From the NCBI RefSeq assembly GCF_006540305.1, contig NZ_BJOR01000001.1, forward strand, positions 2,666,001 through 2,730,000: DNA of 64,000 bases, written 5' to 3'. The stretch's first letter is position 1, and every line of letters starts with the position of its first letter. The translations under genes were made by a program, and so were the position numbers. This document shows, in pieces, positions 25,212 to 35,692 of this stretch. Source of the stretch: Streptomyces sp. 6-11-2 (GTDB lineage Bacteria; Actinomycetota; Actinomycetes; Streptomycetales; Streptomycetaceae). The notes under the pieces are model-generated. The model saw only the letters and a program-made list of their open reading frames with translations. It did not search any database and was not told the origin of the DNA.

Positions 25212-25310
25212 CCGCCGCTTCGGCACCGCTGCCCGCCGCCGGGGCGGGCCCGTCCCTGCCGGGCGGGCGGCGTGCCTACGAGGGCGGCGCGTCCACCGGG
25301 GGCGGCGTGC

Positions 25311-25892
25311 CTACCGGGCGGGCAGCGTGCCGCGGTTCACGGGAGCCGCCTGCGGGGGCACCACCGCACTGCCGCCGAAGCCGAACTCCCGCAGTTTGCG
25401 CCACACCCCGTCGGCGCCCTGTTCGTGCAGGGCGAACCCGGTGCACGGCCACTCGGCCTCGTACTCGGCGAGCTCCTCGAAGGCGAGGTCCATCGCCGCG
25501 TCGTCGATGCCGTGCGCCACCGTCACATGCGGGTGATAGGGGAACTGCAGTTCACGCGCCACGGGCCCGGAGGCGTCGCGGACCTGCTTCTGCAGCCACG
25601 CGCACGCCTCGGCGCCCTCGACGACCCGTACGTAGACCACCGGGGACAGCGGCCGGAAGGTGTCCGTGCCGGACAGCCGCATGGTGAAGGGGCACCCGGC
25701 CGCGGCCACCTCCGTCAGATGGGCCTCGACGGCCGGCAGCTCCGCGGACTCGACCTCCGTCGGCGGCAGCAGGGTGACGTGCGTGGGGATACCGTGAGCC
25801 GCGGCGTCGCCGAAGCCCGCGCGCCGCTGCTGGAGCAGGCTGCCGTGGGGCTCCGGGACCGCGATCGACACGCCGATCGTTACGGTCCCCAC
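25311..25892 (-). CDS. 2'-5' RNA ligase superfamily (2H phosphoesterase) protein
   Basis: The 193-aa protein has the two HxT motifs that define the 2H family, HVTLLPP (about residue 38) and HVTVAHG (about 121), in a duplicated alpha/beta layout. Members act as RNA ligases or cyclic phosphodiesterases; which applies here cannot be read from sequence. The GTG start has AAGGAG upstream. It lies 151 bp after trpS on the same strand. Confidence 0.88.
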   Translation of the reverse strand: MGTVTIGVSIAVPEPHGSLLQQRRAGFGDAAAHGIPTHVTLLPPTEVESAELPAVEAHLTEVAAAGCPFTMRLSGTDTFRPLSPVVYVRVVEGAEACAWLQKQVRDASGPVARELQFPYHPHVTVAHGIDDAAMDLAFEELAEYEAEWPCTGFALHEQGADGVWRKLREFGFGGSAVVPPQAAPVNRGTLPAR

Positions 25893-26043
25893 GTCGTCTC
25901 CTTCGTCGTGCCGGATGGGTTTTCTGTTTCGTTCTCAGCCGTTTCGTCACCGCCGTCCGGCTATGACTGTACGACCACGGCACCGTTGTGGGCAGGCGCA
26001 GCCACAGTGATGTGCAGCGCTCTGCCGTGTGCGGTGGTGCGCC

Positions 26044-27741
<1,698 letters not shown>

Positions 27742-27749
<8 letters not shown>

Positions 27750-28644
27750 ACAGGAGGGGGCGGGGACCCCCGGGCTGCCGGAGGAGCTGCGCGCGCTCGG
27801 GCGGTCGCTGGACGCGCCCCGAGCGGTGGGTCCGGCGGGCCCGGCGGGTTCGGCTGCGGGATCCGAGTCGATGGTGGAGCGGGTCCTTCAGCAGATACTG
27901 GCCGATCAGGTGCCGGTCCCGGTGGCCGAGCCGACGGGTGCCGGTGAGCGCCTGCGGGCGGTGCGGCGCTGGACGCGGACGCGATGGCGTTCGCTGACGG
28001 CGGCCCTGTGCGGTCTGCTGACGGTCCTCGCGCTCACTCCCCCGGTGCGGGCGGCGGTCCTCGACTGGTTCGGCTTCGCGGGCGTCGAGGTGCGGTACGA
28101 CCCGTCGGCGATGCCCTCACCCGGCGCAGAGGTTCCCGGCTGCGGCCGCTCGCTGTCCCTGGAGCAGGCCCGGCGGCAGGCCGGTTTCGAGCCCCTGGTG
28201 CCGGACGCGCTCGGCGTGCCGGACGCGGTGACGGTGACCGACGAGCCACGGGGGCGGTTCCTGGTGACCCTGTGCTGGCACGAGCAGGGGCGGACGATAC
28301 GACTCGACGAGTTCCCGGAGCGGCTGGACGTCAGCTTCGTCAAGAGCCTGCGGGAACCACCGGAGTGGATCCCGCTGGACACGACGTCGGCCGATGGTGT
28401 TCAGGACACCGCCCTGTGGTTCCCGAGGCCGCATCTGCTCGGCTTCTGGCTGATGGACGCCGACGGCCACCGCTTCACCCGGACCGAGCGAACCGCCGGT
28501 CCGACCCTGCTGTGGATGCATGGGAGGGGCGACGACGCCGTGACGCTCCGGCTGGAGGGAGTGGCGTCGAAGGCGCGCGCGACGCGGATCGCCCGGTCGG
28601 ACGTGCTGGAGTCCGGGACTTCCGGGCGGCCTTCGGCTAGGTGA
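27742..28644 (+). CDS. Single-pass membrane protein, putative anti-sigma factor
   Basis: The 300-aa protein has about 90 mostly polar cytoplasmic residues (including MVERVLQQILADQ), one membrane helix (SLTAALCGLLTVLALTPPVRAA) and an extracytoplasmic domain of some 190 aa beginning VLDWFGFAGVEVRYD. This layout and the 8-nt overlap with the sigma gene fit an anti-sigma factor. The zinc-binding HxxxCxxC motif of classic ZAS anti-sigmas is absent, so this is inferred from context. GGAGG 8 nt upstream sets the GTG at 27742. Confidence 0.7.
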
Positions 28645-28758
28645 GCGTGACCGGACAGGTTGGTGACGCGGGGTGGGAACCCGGGCGGGCCGGGCGGTGT
28701 ACCAGAAGTGATGCGCGGCCCGGGGCGGGCCGCGCCGGATTCGGCCGTGGGGGTTCGG

Positions 28759-29511
28759 ATGGGCAGGTGGAGGGTTCGTGAACTGATCGCGCTCATGGGC
28801 GCGTTGACGACGGTGCTCGCCGTGACGGTGTGGGGCGCGTCCTCCGCGGCGGCGGGCGGTCCGACCAGTGTGCTGGTGACCTCGCCGCAGAGCGGGGAGG
28901 CCGGCGCGCTGTACTACTCCGCGAAGGAGTACGGGCAGTTGGAGAGGCTCCTGGGCCCGGCGGGCTCAGGCAGCCGCGACAAGCCGCCCGAGGCCGACCT
29001 GGTCCATGCCCGGCAGATCAACGTGACCTGGCTGGCGCACGACATATCACCGTGGCGACTCGACCGGGTCTTCCCGGTGACCGGCGAAAACGCCGTCTGG
29101 ATCCACACGGCGGCGAACATGCCCGAGTCCGTGAACGGCTACTGGCACCGCGCCGAGCAGCCGGCCCGGCTGCGTGCCCTGCTCGCGAAGCTGGGCGTGA
29201 TGGGCAAGGCCCTGGCCTCGGGCCAGGGGTACACCGGCATCTTCCCGGCGCCGTGGCAGGCGGAGACGGCCGCGCCGGACACCACTACGCCGGACACCCC
29301 CGGACCCGCCGTGGACGAGGGGACGCAGACGGTGCGGGTGAGTGTGCCGGACGCGGGTGGCGACGGCACCGACTGGTGGTGGGCGATACCGGGAGCGGCG
29401 GGCGGGGCGGTGCTCGCGCTGGTGCTGCGGCCCTTCGCTTCGAGGCTTCCGCTCGACCACCTGCGGCGGGAGCGGGACCCGGGGCCCCGGCAGGAGCTGC
29501 GGGACGTGTAG
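28759..29511 (+). CDS. Secreted, C-terminally membrane-anchored protein (paralogue 1)
   Basis: The 250-aa protein has a signal peptide (LIALMGALTTVLAVTVWGASSAAAG), an extracellular domain of about 165 aa with GALYYSAKEYGQLERLLGP and INVTWLAHDISPWRLDRVFP, a Thr/Pro/Asp-rich spacer and a C-terminal helix (WWWAIPGAAGGAVLALVL) with a basic tail. It shares its plan and several motifs with the next gene. I do not recognise a named family. It is the third gene of a same-strand run that starts with the sigma factor. Earlier in-frame starts such as 28711 are possible. Confidence 0.75.
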   Translation: MGRWRVRELIALMGALTTVLAVTVWGASSAAAGGPTSVLVTSPQSGEAGALYYSAKEYGQLERLLGPAGSGSRDKPPEADLVHARQINVTWLAHDISPWRLDRVFPVTGENAVWIHTAANMPESVNGYWHRAEQPARLRALLAKLGVMGKALASGQGYTGIFPAPWQAETAAPDTTTPDTPGPAVDEGTQTVRVSVPDAGGDGTDWWWAIPGAAGGAVLALVLRPFASRLPLDHLRRERDPGPRQELRDV

Positions 29512-29564
29512 GGCGCGTGCCGAGAACAAAAGACGTGCGTGGGAGGACGGAGAGGGGCGGTCGG

Positions 29565-30278
29565 ATGGCACGGCGCGGCGGGCGCTCGGCGCCATGGCTG
29601 ATCTCGGTGCTGCCGGTGGCGGTGGTCGGAGTGGGGGTGCTGCTGTGCGGGGTGCTCCTGTGCGGGGTGCCGCCGGTCGCGGCGGCCGCGGACGGGGGCC
29701 GTGCGCCGCGTGCGCCCGATGTGGCCCTGGTCGTCGCGGGCAGCTCGGGGCGGACCAGGGCGTTGCACGTGGGCGATCGCGACTTCGCCCTGCTCCGGGA
29801 GTTGCTGCGCCCGGCGTATACGGGGACGGAGCCGGTGCCGGACGCCTGGGCACAGGGGCGGCATCCAGGGGTGCGGGTGACAGTGGTGTGGGGGCTGACC
29901 GGGGTCGGAGGATGGCCGGTGACGAGCAGGCCGCCGGGAGGGGATGTGGCCGTGGAGCGGCAGGACCAGTTGATCGTGGCGGAGGACGGCACACCGTGGG
30001 TGCGCTCGGACCTGGCCCCGGACGTGGAGGACGACGACATCCGCTGGCACCGGACGCCGCGGGACCTGTACGAGCGGCTGGCCCGCACGGGGCTGCTGGG
30101 TGACACGGACGATGAGTCGTCCGGCGGTACCCCGGGCGGCCGGGTTGATCACGTGTGGTGGGCGGCCGGCGGGCTGGCCGCCGGGGCCGGCGGCACGCTG
30201 CTGATATGCCGCGCGGCGGCCCGGCGCGGTGCCGGGCCGCCGCGGGAGGAACCACGACAGGAGCTGATCGAACTGTGA
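29565..30278 (+). CDS. Secreted, C-terminally membrane-anchored protein (paralogue 2)
   Basis: The 237-aa protein repeats the plan of its neighbour: an Arg-rich start and signal helix (VLPVAVVGVGVLLCGVLLCGV), an extracellular domain with RALHVGDRDFALLRELLRP, GVRVTVVWGLTGVGGWP and DIRWHRTPRDLYERLARTGLLG, and a C-terminal helix (WAAGGLAAGAGGTLLICRAAA) plus basic tail. The motif order (small domain, LL.P, V.VTW/VVW, W-x-R, LL..LG) matches paralogue 1, so the two arose by duplication and may form a surface heteromer. GGGAGGACGGAGAGGGG precedes the ATG. Confidence 0.75.
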   Translation: MARRGGRSAPWLISVLPVAVVGVGVLLCGVLLCGVPPVAAAADGGRAPRAPDVALVVAGSSGRTRALHVGDRDFALLRELLRPAYTGTEPVPDAWAQGRHPGVRVTVVWGLTGVGGWPVTSRPPGGDVAVERQDQLIVAEDGTPWVRSDLAPDVEDDDIRWHRTPRDLYERLARTGLLGDTDDESSGGTPGGRVDHVWWAAGGLAAGAGGTLLICRAAARRGAGPPREEPRQELIEL

Positions 30279-30284
30279 GCCTGT

Positions 30285-30345
30285 GACTTGTGAGCCCCGT
30301 GCCCTGTGAGCCCCGGGCCCTGGGCCCTGTGAGTCCCGTGCGGGG
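30285..30345. repeat. Short degenerate tandem repeats between convergent genes
   Basis: Three to four imperfect copies of a unit like CTGTGAGCCCCG fill the 72-nt gap between the convergent genes ending at 30278 and 30351. No coding sense and no strong hairpin is visible. Confidence 0.4.
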
Positions 30346-30350
30346 ACGGG

Positions 30351-31805
30351 TCAGCCGAGGTCGATCTCCGGGTACAGGGGGAAGCCCGCCACGAGGTCCG
30401 TGGCCCGGTGGGAGATCTCGTCCGCGATCTTCGGGTCGAGGACGTGCTGGGCCTTGGACGGGGTGCCCTTGCCGGTGGTGCCGGGCTCGGTGGCCGTCAG
30501 GACGCGGTCGATCAGTCCGGCGACCTCGTCCATCTCGGCGGTGCCCAGACCACGGGTGGTCAGCGCGGGGGTGCCGATGCGGATGCCGGAGGTGTACCAG
30601 GCGCCGTTGGGGTCGGCCGGGATCGCGTTGCGGTTGGTGACGATGCCGGACTCGAGCAGGGCGGCCTCGGCCTGGCGGCCGGTGAGGCCGTAGGAGGAGC
30701 CGACGTCGATCAGGTTGAGGTGGTTGTCGGTGCCGCCGGTGACGAGGATGGCCCCGCGGCGCGTCAGGCCCTCGGCGAGGGCGCGGGAGTTGTCGACGAT
30801 GCGCTGGGCGTAGTCCTGGAAGGAGGGCTGCCGGGCCTCGGCCAGGGCGACCGCCTTGGCGGCCATGACGTGCGGAAGGGGGCCGCCGAGGACCATCGGG
30901 CAGCCCCGGTCGACCTGGTCCTTGAGGGAGTCGTCGCACAGGACCATGCCGCCGCGCGGGCCGCGCAGGGACTTGTGGGTGGTGGTGGTGACGATCTGCG
31001 CGTGCGGGACCGGGTCGAAGTCGCCGGTGAGGACCTTGCCCGCGACCAGGCCCGCGAAGTGGGCCATGTCGACCATGAGCGTGGCGCCCACCTCGTCGGC
31101 GATCTCGCGCATGATGCGGAAGTTCACCAGGCGCGGGTAGGCGGAGTAGCCGGCGACGATGATCAGCGGCTTGAACTCGCGGGCGGAGGCGCGCAGGGCC
31201 TCGTAGTCGAGGAGGCCGGTGGCCGGGTCGGTGCCGTAGGAGCGCTGGTCGAACATCTTCCCGGAGATGTTCGGGCGGAAGCCGTGGGTGAGGTGTCCGC
31301 CGGCGTCCAGGGACATGCCGAGCATGCGCTGGTTGCCGAAGGCCTGGCGCAGTTCGGCCCAGTCCGCCTCGGAGAGGTCGTTGACCTGGCGGACCCCGGC
31401 CTTCTCCAGGGCGGGGGCCTCCACGCGCTGGGCGAGGACGGCCCAGAAGGCGACGAGGTTGGCGTCGATGCCGGAGTGCGGCTGGACGTAGGCGTGACGG
31501 GCGCCGAAGAGTTCCTTGGCGTGCTCGGCGGCCAGCGACTCGACGGTGTCGACGTTGCGGCAGCCGGCGTAGAAGCGGCGGCCGATGGTGCCCTCGGCGT
31601 ACTTGTCGCTGAACCAGTTGCCCATGGCCAGCAGGGTGGCCGGGGAGGCGTAGTTCTCGGAGGCGATCAGCTTGAGCATCTCGCGCTGGTCGGCGACCTC
31701 CTGGCCGATGGCGTCGGCCACGCGCGGCTCGACGGCGCGGATCACGTCGAGGGCGGCGCGGAAGGCGGTGGATTCGTTGGACAGGGGCGCGGTGTTCTCA
31801 GGCAT
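30351..31805 (-). CDS. glyA: Serine hydroxymethyltransferase
   Basis: The 484-aa PLP enzyme converts serine and THF to glycine and 5,10-methylene-THF. The Lys that binds PLP is in [16 protein letters not shown] (about residue 280); other landmarks are [27 protein letters not shown] and [12 protein letters not shown]. It is about 60 residues longer than the common form, with extra N- and C-terminal residues and an insertion around [17 protein letters not shown], as in the long actinobacterial type. The ATG has CCGGAGG upstream and is preceded by a ZTP riboswitch. Confidence 0.96.
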   Translation of the reverse strand: MPENTAPLSNESTAFRAALDVIRAVEPRVADAIGQEVADQREMLKLIASENYASPATLLAMGNWFSDKYAEGTIGRRFYAGCRNVDTVESLAAEHAKELFGARHAYVQPHSGIDANLVAFWAVLAQRVEAPALEKAGVRQVNDLSEADWAELRQAFGNQRMLGMSLDAGGHLTHGFRPNISGKMFDQRSYGTDPATGLLDYEALRASAREFKPLIIVAGYSAYPRLVNFRIMREIADEVGATLMVDMAHFAGLVAGKVLTGDFDPVPHAQIVTTTTHKSLRGPRGGMVLCDDSLKDQVDRGCPMVLGGPLPHVMAAKAVALAEARQPSFQDYAQRIVDNSRALAEGLTRRGAILVTGGTDNHLNLIDVGSSYGLTGRQAEAALLESGIVTNRNAIPADPNGAWYTSGIRIGTPALTTRGLGTAEMDEVAGLIDRVLTATEPGTTGKGTPSKAQHVLDPKIADEISHRATDLVAGFPLYPEIDLG

Positions 31806-31840
31806 CGGGACCTCCGGACGTGGCGTCGGCGTTCACGTTA

Positions 31841-31921
31841 CGGCCCAGGCGCACGGCACACTTCCCGCTCGGGCCGCTCCCCGATGGTCGGTCCCATCCC
31901 AGCGCGCCAGTCACGGCCCGT
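31841..31921 (-). promoter_or_regulatory. ZTP (pfl) riboswitch in the glyA leader
   Basis: On the minus strand, 36 nt upstream of the glyA ATG, the leader contains the conserved pieces of the ZTP aptamer in order: CGTGACTGGCG (about 31904-31915), a CTGGGATGGGACCGACCATC hairpin region, CGGGGAGCGGCCCG, and CGCCTGGGCCG (31841-31851). The P3/pseudoknot parts GGGAGCGG and GCCTGGGC are the hallmark of this class. ZTP (5-amino-4-imidazolecarboxamide riboside triphosphate) rises when 10-formyl-THF is short, and binding should switch glyA on. No long terminator stem is obvious, so control may be at translation start. Confidence 0.85.
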
Positions 31922-31925
31922 CGTC

Positions 31926-31931
31926 AGCCTA
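31926..31931 (-). promoter_or_regulatory. -10 hexamer TAGGCT of the glyA promoter
   Basis: TAGGCT on the minus strand lies a few bases upstream of the 5' end of the ZTP aptamer, so transcription would start right at the aptamer. A -35 is weak. Confidence 0.45.
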
Positions 31932-32037
31932 CCGGGCGCACCCCACGGCGCAGTTCCCGCGTCCGCCATGCGAGCGAGGATAGGAAGGAGGACAACCTCC
32001 CCTCCCCGGGAGGCGACCCTCGTCCTCGGGAGCCGCC

Positions 32038-33243
32038 GTGACCGCCACGGAAGACCTCATCGCCACCGCCGACGCCCACAGTGCGCACATCTACCACCCG
32101 CTGCCCGTGGTGATCGCCACGGCGGAGGGCGCATGGATGACGGACGTGGAGGGCCGCCGGTACCTCGATCTGCTGGCCGGCTACTCGGCGCTGAACTTCG
32201 GGCACCGCAACCGGCGGCTGATCGAGGCGGCCACGGCGCAGATGGAGCGGGTGACACTGACCTCGCGGGCCTTCCACCACGACCGGTTCGCGGCGTTCTG
32301 CGAACAGCTGGCGGAGCTGTGCGGCATGGAGTCGGTGCTGCCGATGAACACGGGCAGCGAGGCGGTGGAGACGGCCGTGAAGACGGCCCGGAAGTGGGGC
32401 TACCGGGTCAAGGGCGTGCCCGCGGAGATGGCGAAGATCGTGGTCGCGGGCAACAACTTCCACGGCCGGACGACGACGATCATCAGCTTCTCCACCGACC
32501 CGGAGGCCAGGGCGGACTTCGGGCCGTACACGCCGGGCTTCGCGATCGTGCCGTACGGGGACCTCACGGCGATGCGGTCGGCGATGACCGAGAACACGGT
32601 CGCCGTGCTGCTCGAGCCGATCCAGGGCGAGGCGGGGGTGCTGGTGCCTCCGGCCGGTTATCTGCCGGCGGTGCGGGAGCTGGCACGGGAGCGGAACGTG
32701 CTGTTCGTCGCCGACGAGATCCAGTCGGGGCTCGGGCGCACCGGCCGTACCTTCGCGTGCGAGCACGAGGGGGTGGTGCCGGATGTGTACGTGCTCGGGA
32801 AGGCGCTGGGCGGCGGGATCGTGCCGGTGTCGGCAGTGGTGTCCTCGCGGGAGGTGCTCGGCGTGTTCGGGCCGGGCGAGCACGGGTCGACGTTCGGCGG
32901 GAACCCGCTGGCGTGCGCGGTGGCGCTGGAGGTGATCGCGATGCTGCGCTCGGGCGAGTTCCAGGCACGGGCCGCGGAGCTGGGCGAGCATCTGCACCGC
33001 GAGCTGGAGCGGCTGGCCGGCACGGGCCGGTTGCGGGCGGTGCGCGGACGCGGGCTGTGGGCGGGCGTGGACGTCGACCGGTCGCTGGGGACCGGTCGGG
33101 AGATCGCCCGGAAGCTGATGGACCGGGGCGTCCTGGTGAAGGACAGCCACACCTCGACGATCAGGATCGCCCCGCCGCTGGTGATCGGCAAGGAGGACCT
33201 GGACTGGGGGCTGGCCCAGCTGCGGGCGGTGCTCGGCGCGTAG
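32038..33243 (+). CDS. rocD: Ornithine aminotransferase
   Basis: The 401-aa class III aminotransferase moves the delta-amino group of ornithine to 2-oxoglutarate, giving glutamate semialdehyde (pyrroline-5-carboxylate). Motifs include YLDLLAGYSALNFGHRNRRL, NTGSEAVETAVKTARKWGY, FVADEIQSGLGRTG and the PLP Lys in LGKALGGGIVPVS (about residue 260). The GTG start has GGGAG upstream. It stands alone here; neither proline nor arginine catabolic genes adjoin it. It is divergent from glyA. Confidence 0.93.
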   Translation: MTATEDLIATADAHSAHIYHPLPVVIATAEGAWMTDVEGRRYLDLLAGYSALNFGHRNRRLIEAATAQMERVTLTSRAFHHDRFAAFCEQLAELCGMESVLPMNTGSEAVETAVKTARKWGYRVKGVPAEMAKIVVAGNNFHGRTTTIISFSTDPEARADFGPYTPGFAIVPYGDLTAMRSAMTENTVAVLLEPIQGEAGVLVPPAGYLPAVRELARERNVLFVADEIQSGLGRTGRTFACEHEGVVPDVYVLGKALGGGIVPVSAVVSSREVLGVFGPGEHGSTFGGNPLACAVALEVIAMLRSGEFQARAAELGEHLHRELERLAGTGRLRAVRGRGLWAGVDVDRSLGTGREIARKLMDRGVLVKDSHTSTIRIAPPLVIGKEDLDWGLAQLRAVLGA

Positions 33244-33317
33244 CGGGGTCACGCGGTGCACGGCTGGACCGGGCGGTGTACGGCCGGACCGGGCGGCGCG
33301 TGGATCCACCGCTCCCC

Positions 33318-33323
33318 TAAAGT
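33318..33323 (+). promoter_or_regulatory. -10 hexamer TAAAGT, leaderless start for the DMT-like gene
   Basis: TAAAGT ends 6 nt before the GTG at 33330, with no ribosome-binding sequence between. Confidence 0.4.
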
Positions 33324-33329
33324 CGCTTC

Positions 33330-34196
33330 GTGCTCTTCGGAATGGTGTGCGCGCTCGGCGCGGCGGTGTGTTTCGGTACGGCGACGGTGCTCCAGGCCAT
33401 CGCCGCGCGCGCCGCGGCGGACACCGGCGGGGGCGGGGAGGCGGCGCTGCTGCTGCGCGCGGTGCGGCAGTGGCGGTACCTGGCGGGCCTGGGCCTGGAC
33501 AGCCTCGGGTTCCTGCTCCAGATCGCGGCCCTGCGCTCACTGCCGATCTACGTGGTCGGCGCGGCCCTCGCCGCCAGCCTCGCGGTGACGGCGGTGACCG
33601 CGTCCCGGCTGCTGCGGGTGCGGCTGAGCGCGGTGGAGTGGTCGGCGGTGGGCGTCGTCTGCGCCGGTCTGGCCATGCTGGGGCTGGCCTCGGGCACGGA
33701 GGGCCGCGAGGACGGCTCGGCGGCGCTGAAGTGGGCGATGCTCGGGGCGGCGCTGGCCGTGCTGCTGCTCGGAGCGGTCGCCGGCCGCCTGCCCGAACGC
33801 GTCCGTGCCCTGCTGCTGGGCCTGGGCGCGGGCTTCGGGTTCGGCGTGGTCGAGGTGGCGGTGCGGCTGATCGACTCGCTCGCCCCGTCGGCGCTGTTCA
33901 CCAACCCGGCGGCCTACGCCCTGTTCCTCGGCGGCGGAGCCGCCTTCCTGCTGCTGACCTCGGCCCTCCAGCGCGGTTCGGTGACCACGGCCACCGCGGG
34001 CATGGTCATCGGCGAGACGATCGGTCCCGCGGCGATCGGGGTGGTGTGGCTGGGCGACCGCACCCGCGAGGGCCTGGCCTGGCTCGCGGTGCTCGGCTTC
34101 GCGGTGGCGGTGGCGGGTGCCCTGGCGCTGGCGCGGTTCGGGGAGGCGCCGGCCGAGGAAGGACCGGTCGCGAAGGTGCCTGCCGAAGAGGGGTGA
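33330..34196 (+). CDS. DMT/EamA-like multi-pass membrane protein
   Basis: The 288-aa protein has nine to ten hydrophobic helices in two similar halves, beginning GMVCALGAAVCFGTATVLQAIAARAA and continuing SLPIYVVGAALAASLAVTAVTASRLL, then a second half with GSVTTATAGMVIGETIGPAAIGVVWLGD. This is the pattern of the drug/metabolite transporter superfamily. No substrate can be read off. It ends with a Glu/Ala-rich cytoplasmic tail and converges with the MocR gene across a short hairpin. Confidence 0.8.
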   Translation: MLFGMVCALGAAVCFGTATVLQAIAARAAADTGGGGEAALLLRAVRQWRYLAGLGLDSLGFLLQIAALRSLPIYVVGAALAASLAVTAVTASRLLRVRLSAVEWSAVGVVCAGLAMLGLASGTEGREDGSAALKWAMLGAALAVLLLGAVAGRLPERVRALLLGLGAGFGFGVVEVAVRLIDSLAPSALFTNPAAYALFLGGGAAFLLLTSALQRGSVTTATAGMVIGETIGPAAIGVVWLGDRTREGLAWLAVLGFAVAVAGALALARFGEAPAEEGPVAKVPAEEG

Positions 34197-34201
34197 CCAC
34201 C

Positions 34202-34224
34202 GCCCGTCGGGCCGCCCGACGGGC
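34202..34224. terminator. Bidirectional hairpin between convergent genes
   Basis: A perfect 10-bp stem (GCCCGTCGGG / CCCGACGGGC) with a 3-nt loop fills the gap between the stops at 34196 and 34227. Confidence 0.55.
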
Positions 34225-34226
34225 CG

Positions 34227-35645
34227 TCAGGGCAGCACCCGGCACAGGGCGTCCAGGGCCGCCGCCCACGCGTGGTCCGGTGGGGTGCCGTAGCCGACGA
34301 CCAGGGCGTCCAGCGGTGCCACGGCGGCCTGCTCGTGGCGGAAACGGGACAGTCCGTGGAGGGCGAGGCCCTGCCAGGCGGCCGCCTGGACCACAGCGGC
34401 TTCGGTGCCGGGCGGCAGGCGCAGCACGGCGTGCAGTCCGGCGGCGATGCCGGTGGGGCGTACGTCGGGCGCGCGGGTGGCGAGGGCCTCGACCAGGGTG
34501 TCTCGGCGGCGGCGGTAGCGCAGGCGGGCCGCGCGCACATGCCGGTCGTAGGCGCCGGAGGTGATGAACTCCGCGAGCGTCAGCTGGTCCAGCACCCCGC
34601 AGGTGTCGGAGGGTCCCTTGGCGGCCGTGGCCTCCGCCATGAGGGACGGGGGCAGCGCCATCCAGGCCAGGCGCAGGCCGGGGGCCAGGGACTTGCTCGC
34701 CGTGCCCAGGTAGACCACGCGGTCGGGGTCCAGTCCCTGGAGCGCGCCGACGGGCTGGCGGTCGTAGCGGAACTCGCCGTCGTAGTCGTCCTCCAGGATC
34801 AGGCCGCCGGTGCGCCGGGCCCAGTCCGTCACGGCCGCGCGCCGGTCGGGGTGCAGAGGCACGCCCATCGGGAACTGGTGGGCGGGGGTGAGCAGGACCG
34901 CTCCGGGGCCGCTCAGTTCGCCGGTGACCGTGCCGAGTTCGTCGAAGGGCAGGGGGCGGGTGCGCAGGCCCGCGCGGGCCAGGAGGTCCCAGTGCACGTC
35001 GAGGCCGTACGACTCGACCGCGACCGTGGTGACGCCGCGGGCCCGCAGCACCGTGCCGAGGATCCGCAGCCCGTGTGAGAAGCCCGCGCACACCAGCAGG
35101 TGGTCGGGGTCGGTGCGGACGCCCCGGACCCGGGCGAGATGGCCGGCCAGCGCGGTGCGCAGTTCGGGCCGGCCGCGCGGATCGCCGTAGCCGAGGGCGT
35201 GGTGGGGGGCGGCGGCCAGGGCGCGGCGGGCGGCCTTGAGCCACTGGGTGCGGGGGAAGGAGGCGAGGTCCGGGGTGCCGGGGACGAGGTCGTGGACGGG
35301 GCGGGGGATTTCGCGCGGGTGACGGACCGCGCCGGTCTGCCGGGCGTCCGCGCTCGGCGACGGCCCGAACGGCGAGGCGGGTGCCCCCATGGCCACACGC
35401 GTGCCCGAGCCCTGGCGAGCGGTGAGCCAGCCCTCGGCGACCAGGTCGGCGTAGGCATCGGCGACCGTGTTGCGGGCGATGCCCAGGTCGGCGGCGAGGG
35501 TCCGGGAGGAGGGCAGCCTGGTTCCGGGGACCAGACGGCCGGTGCGGACCGCCTCGCGCAGGGCGTCGGTGAGGCCGCGGCGCACGCCGGGACCGGCCGG
35601 TTCCAGATGCAGGTCGACGCCCAGAGTGGCCCATGATTCCGCCAT
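34227..35645 (-). CDS. MocR-type regulator (GntR HTH fused to class I aminotransferase domain)
   Basis: The 472-aa protein has an N-terminal GntR winged helix (RTGRLVPGTRLPSSRTLAADLGIARNTVADAYADLVAEGWL, about residues 35-75) and an aspartate-aminotransferase-fold domain. The PLP Lys is in LGTASKSLAPGLRLAWM (about residue 318), with a preceding LILEDDYDGEFRY. MocR regulators bind PLP or PLP-amino-acid adducts and usually control a divergent neighbour, here the AhpD-like gene starting 47 bp away. It may activate B6 synthesis (PdxR) in some species, but no pdx gene is present. Confidence 0.9.
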   Translation of the reverse strand: MAESWATLGVDLHLEPAGPGVRRGLTDALREAVRTGRLVPGTRLPSSRTLAADLGIARNTVADAYADLVAEGWLTARQGSGTRVAMGAPASPFGPSPSADARQTGAVRHPREIPRPVHDLVPGTPDLASFPRTQWLKAARRALAAAPHHALGYGDPRGRPELRTALAGHLARVRGVRTDPDHLLVCAGFSHGLRILGTVLRARGVTTVAVESYGLDVHWDLLARAGLRTRPLPFDELGTVTGELSGPGAVLLTPAHQFPMGVPLHPDRRAAVTDWARRTGGLILEDDYDGEFRYDRQPVGALQGLDPDRVVYLGTASKSLAPGLRLAWMALPPSLMAEATAAKGPSDTCGVLDQLTLAEFITSGAYDRHVRAARLRYRRRRDTLVEALATRAPDVRPTGIAAGLHAVLRLPPGTEAAVVQAAAWQGLALHGLSRFRHEQAAVAPLDALVVGYGTPPDHAWAAALDALCRVLP

Positions 35646-35679
35646 GGAAATGGACCATACTCCTGGGCTGCTTCGCTCA

Positions 35680-35685
35680 TAGGGT
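35680..35685 (+). promoter_or_regulatory. -10 hexamer TAGGGT, leaderless start for the AhpD-like gene
   Basis: TAGGGT is 7 nt upstream of the ATG at 35693. The 47-bp divergent region also contains the near-palindrome ATGGACCAT (35650-35658) close to the MocR start, a possible regulator site. Confidence 0.4.
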
Positions 35686-35692
35686 CGGGTAT

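Noticed and set aside
31803..31931. Glycine riboswitch upstream of glyA
   Set aside because: The conserved blocks match the ZTP class (GGGGAGCGG, GCCTGGGC) and lack the glycine aptamer cores.
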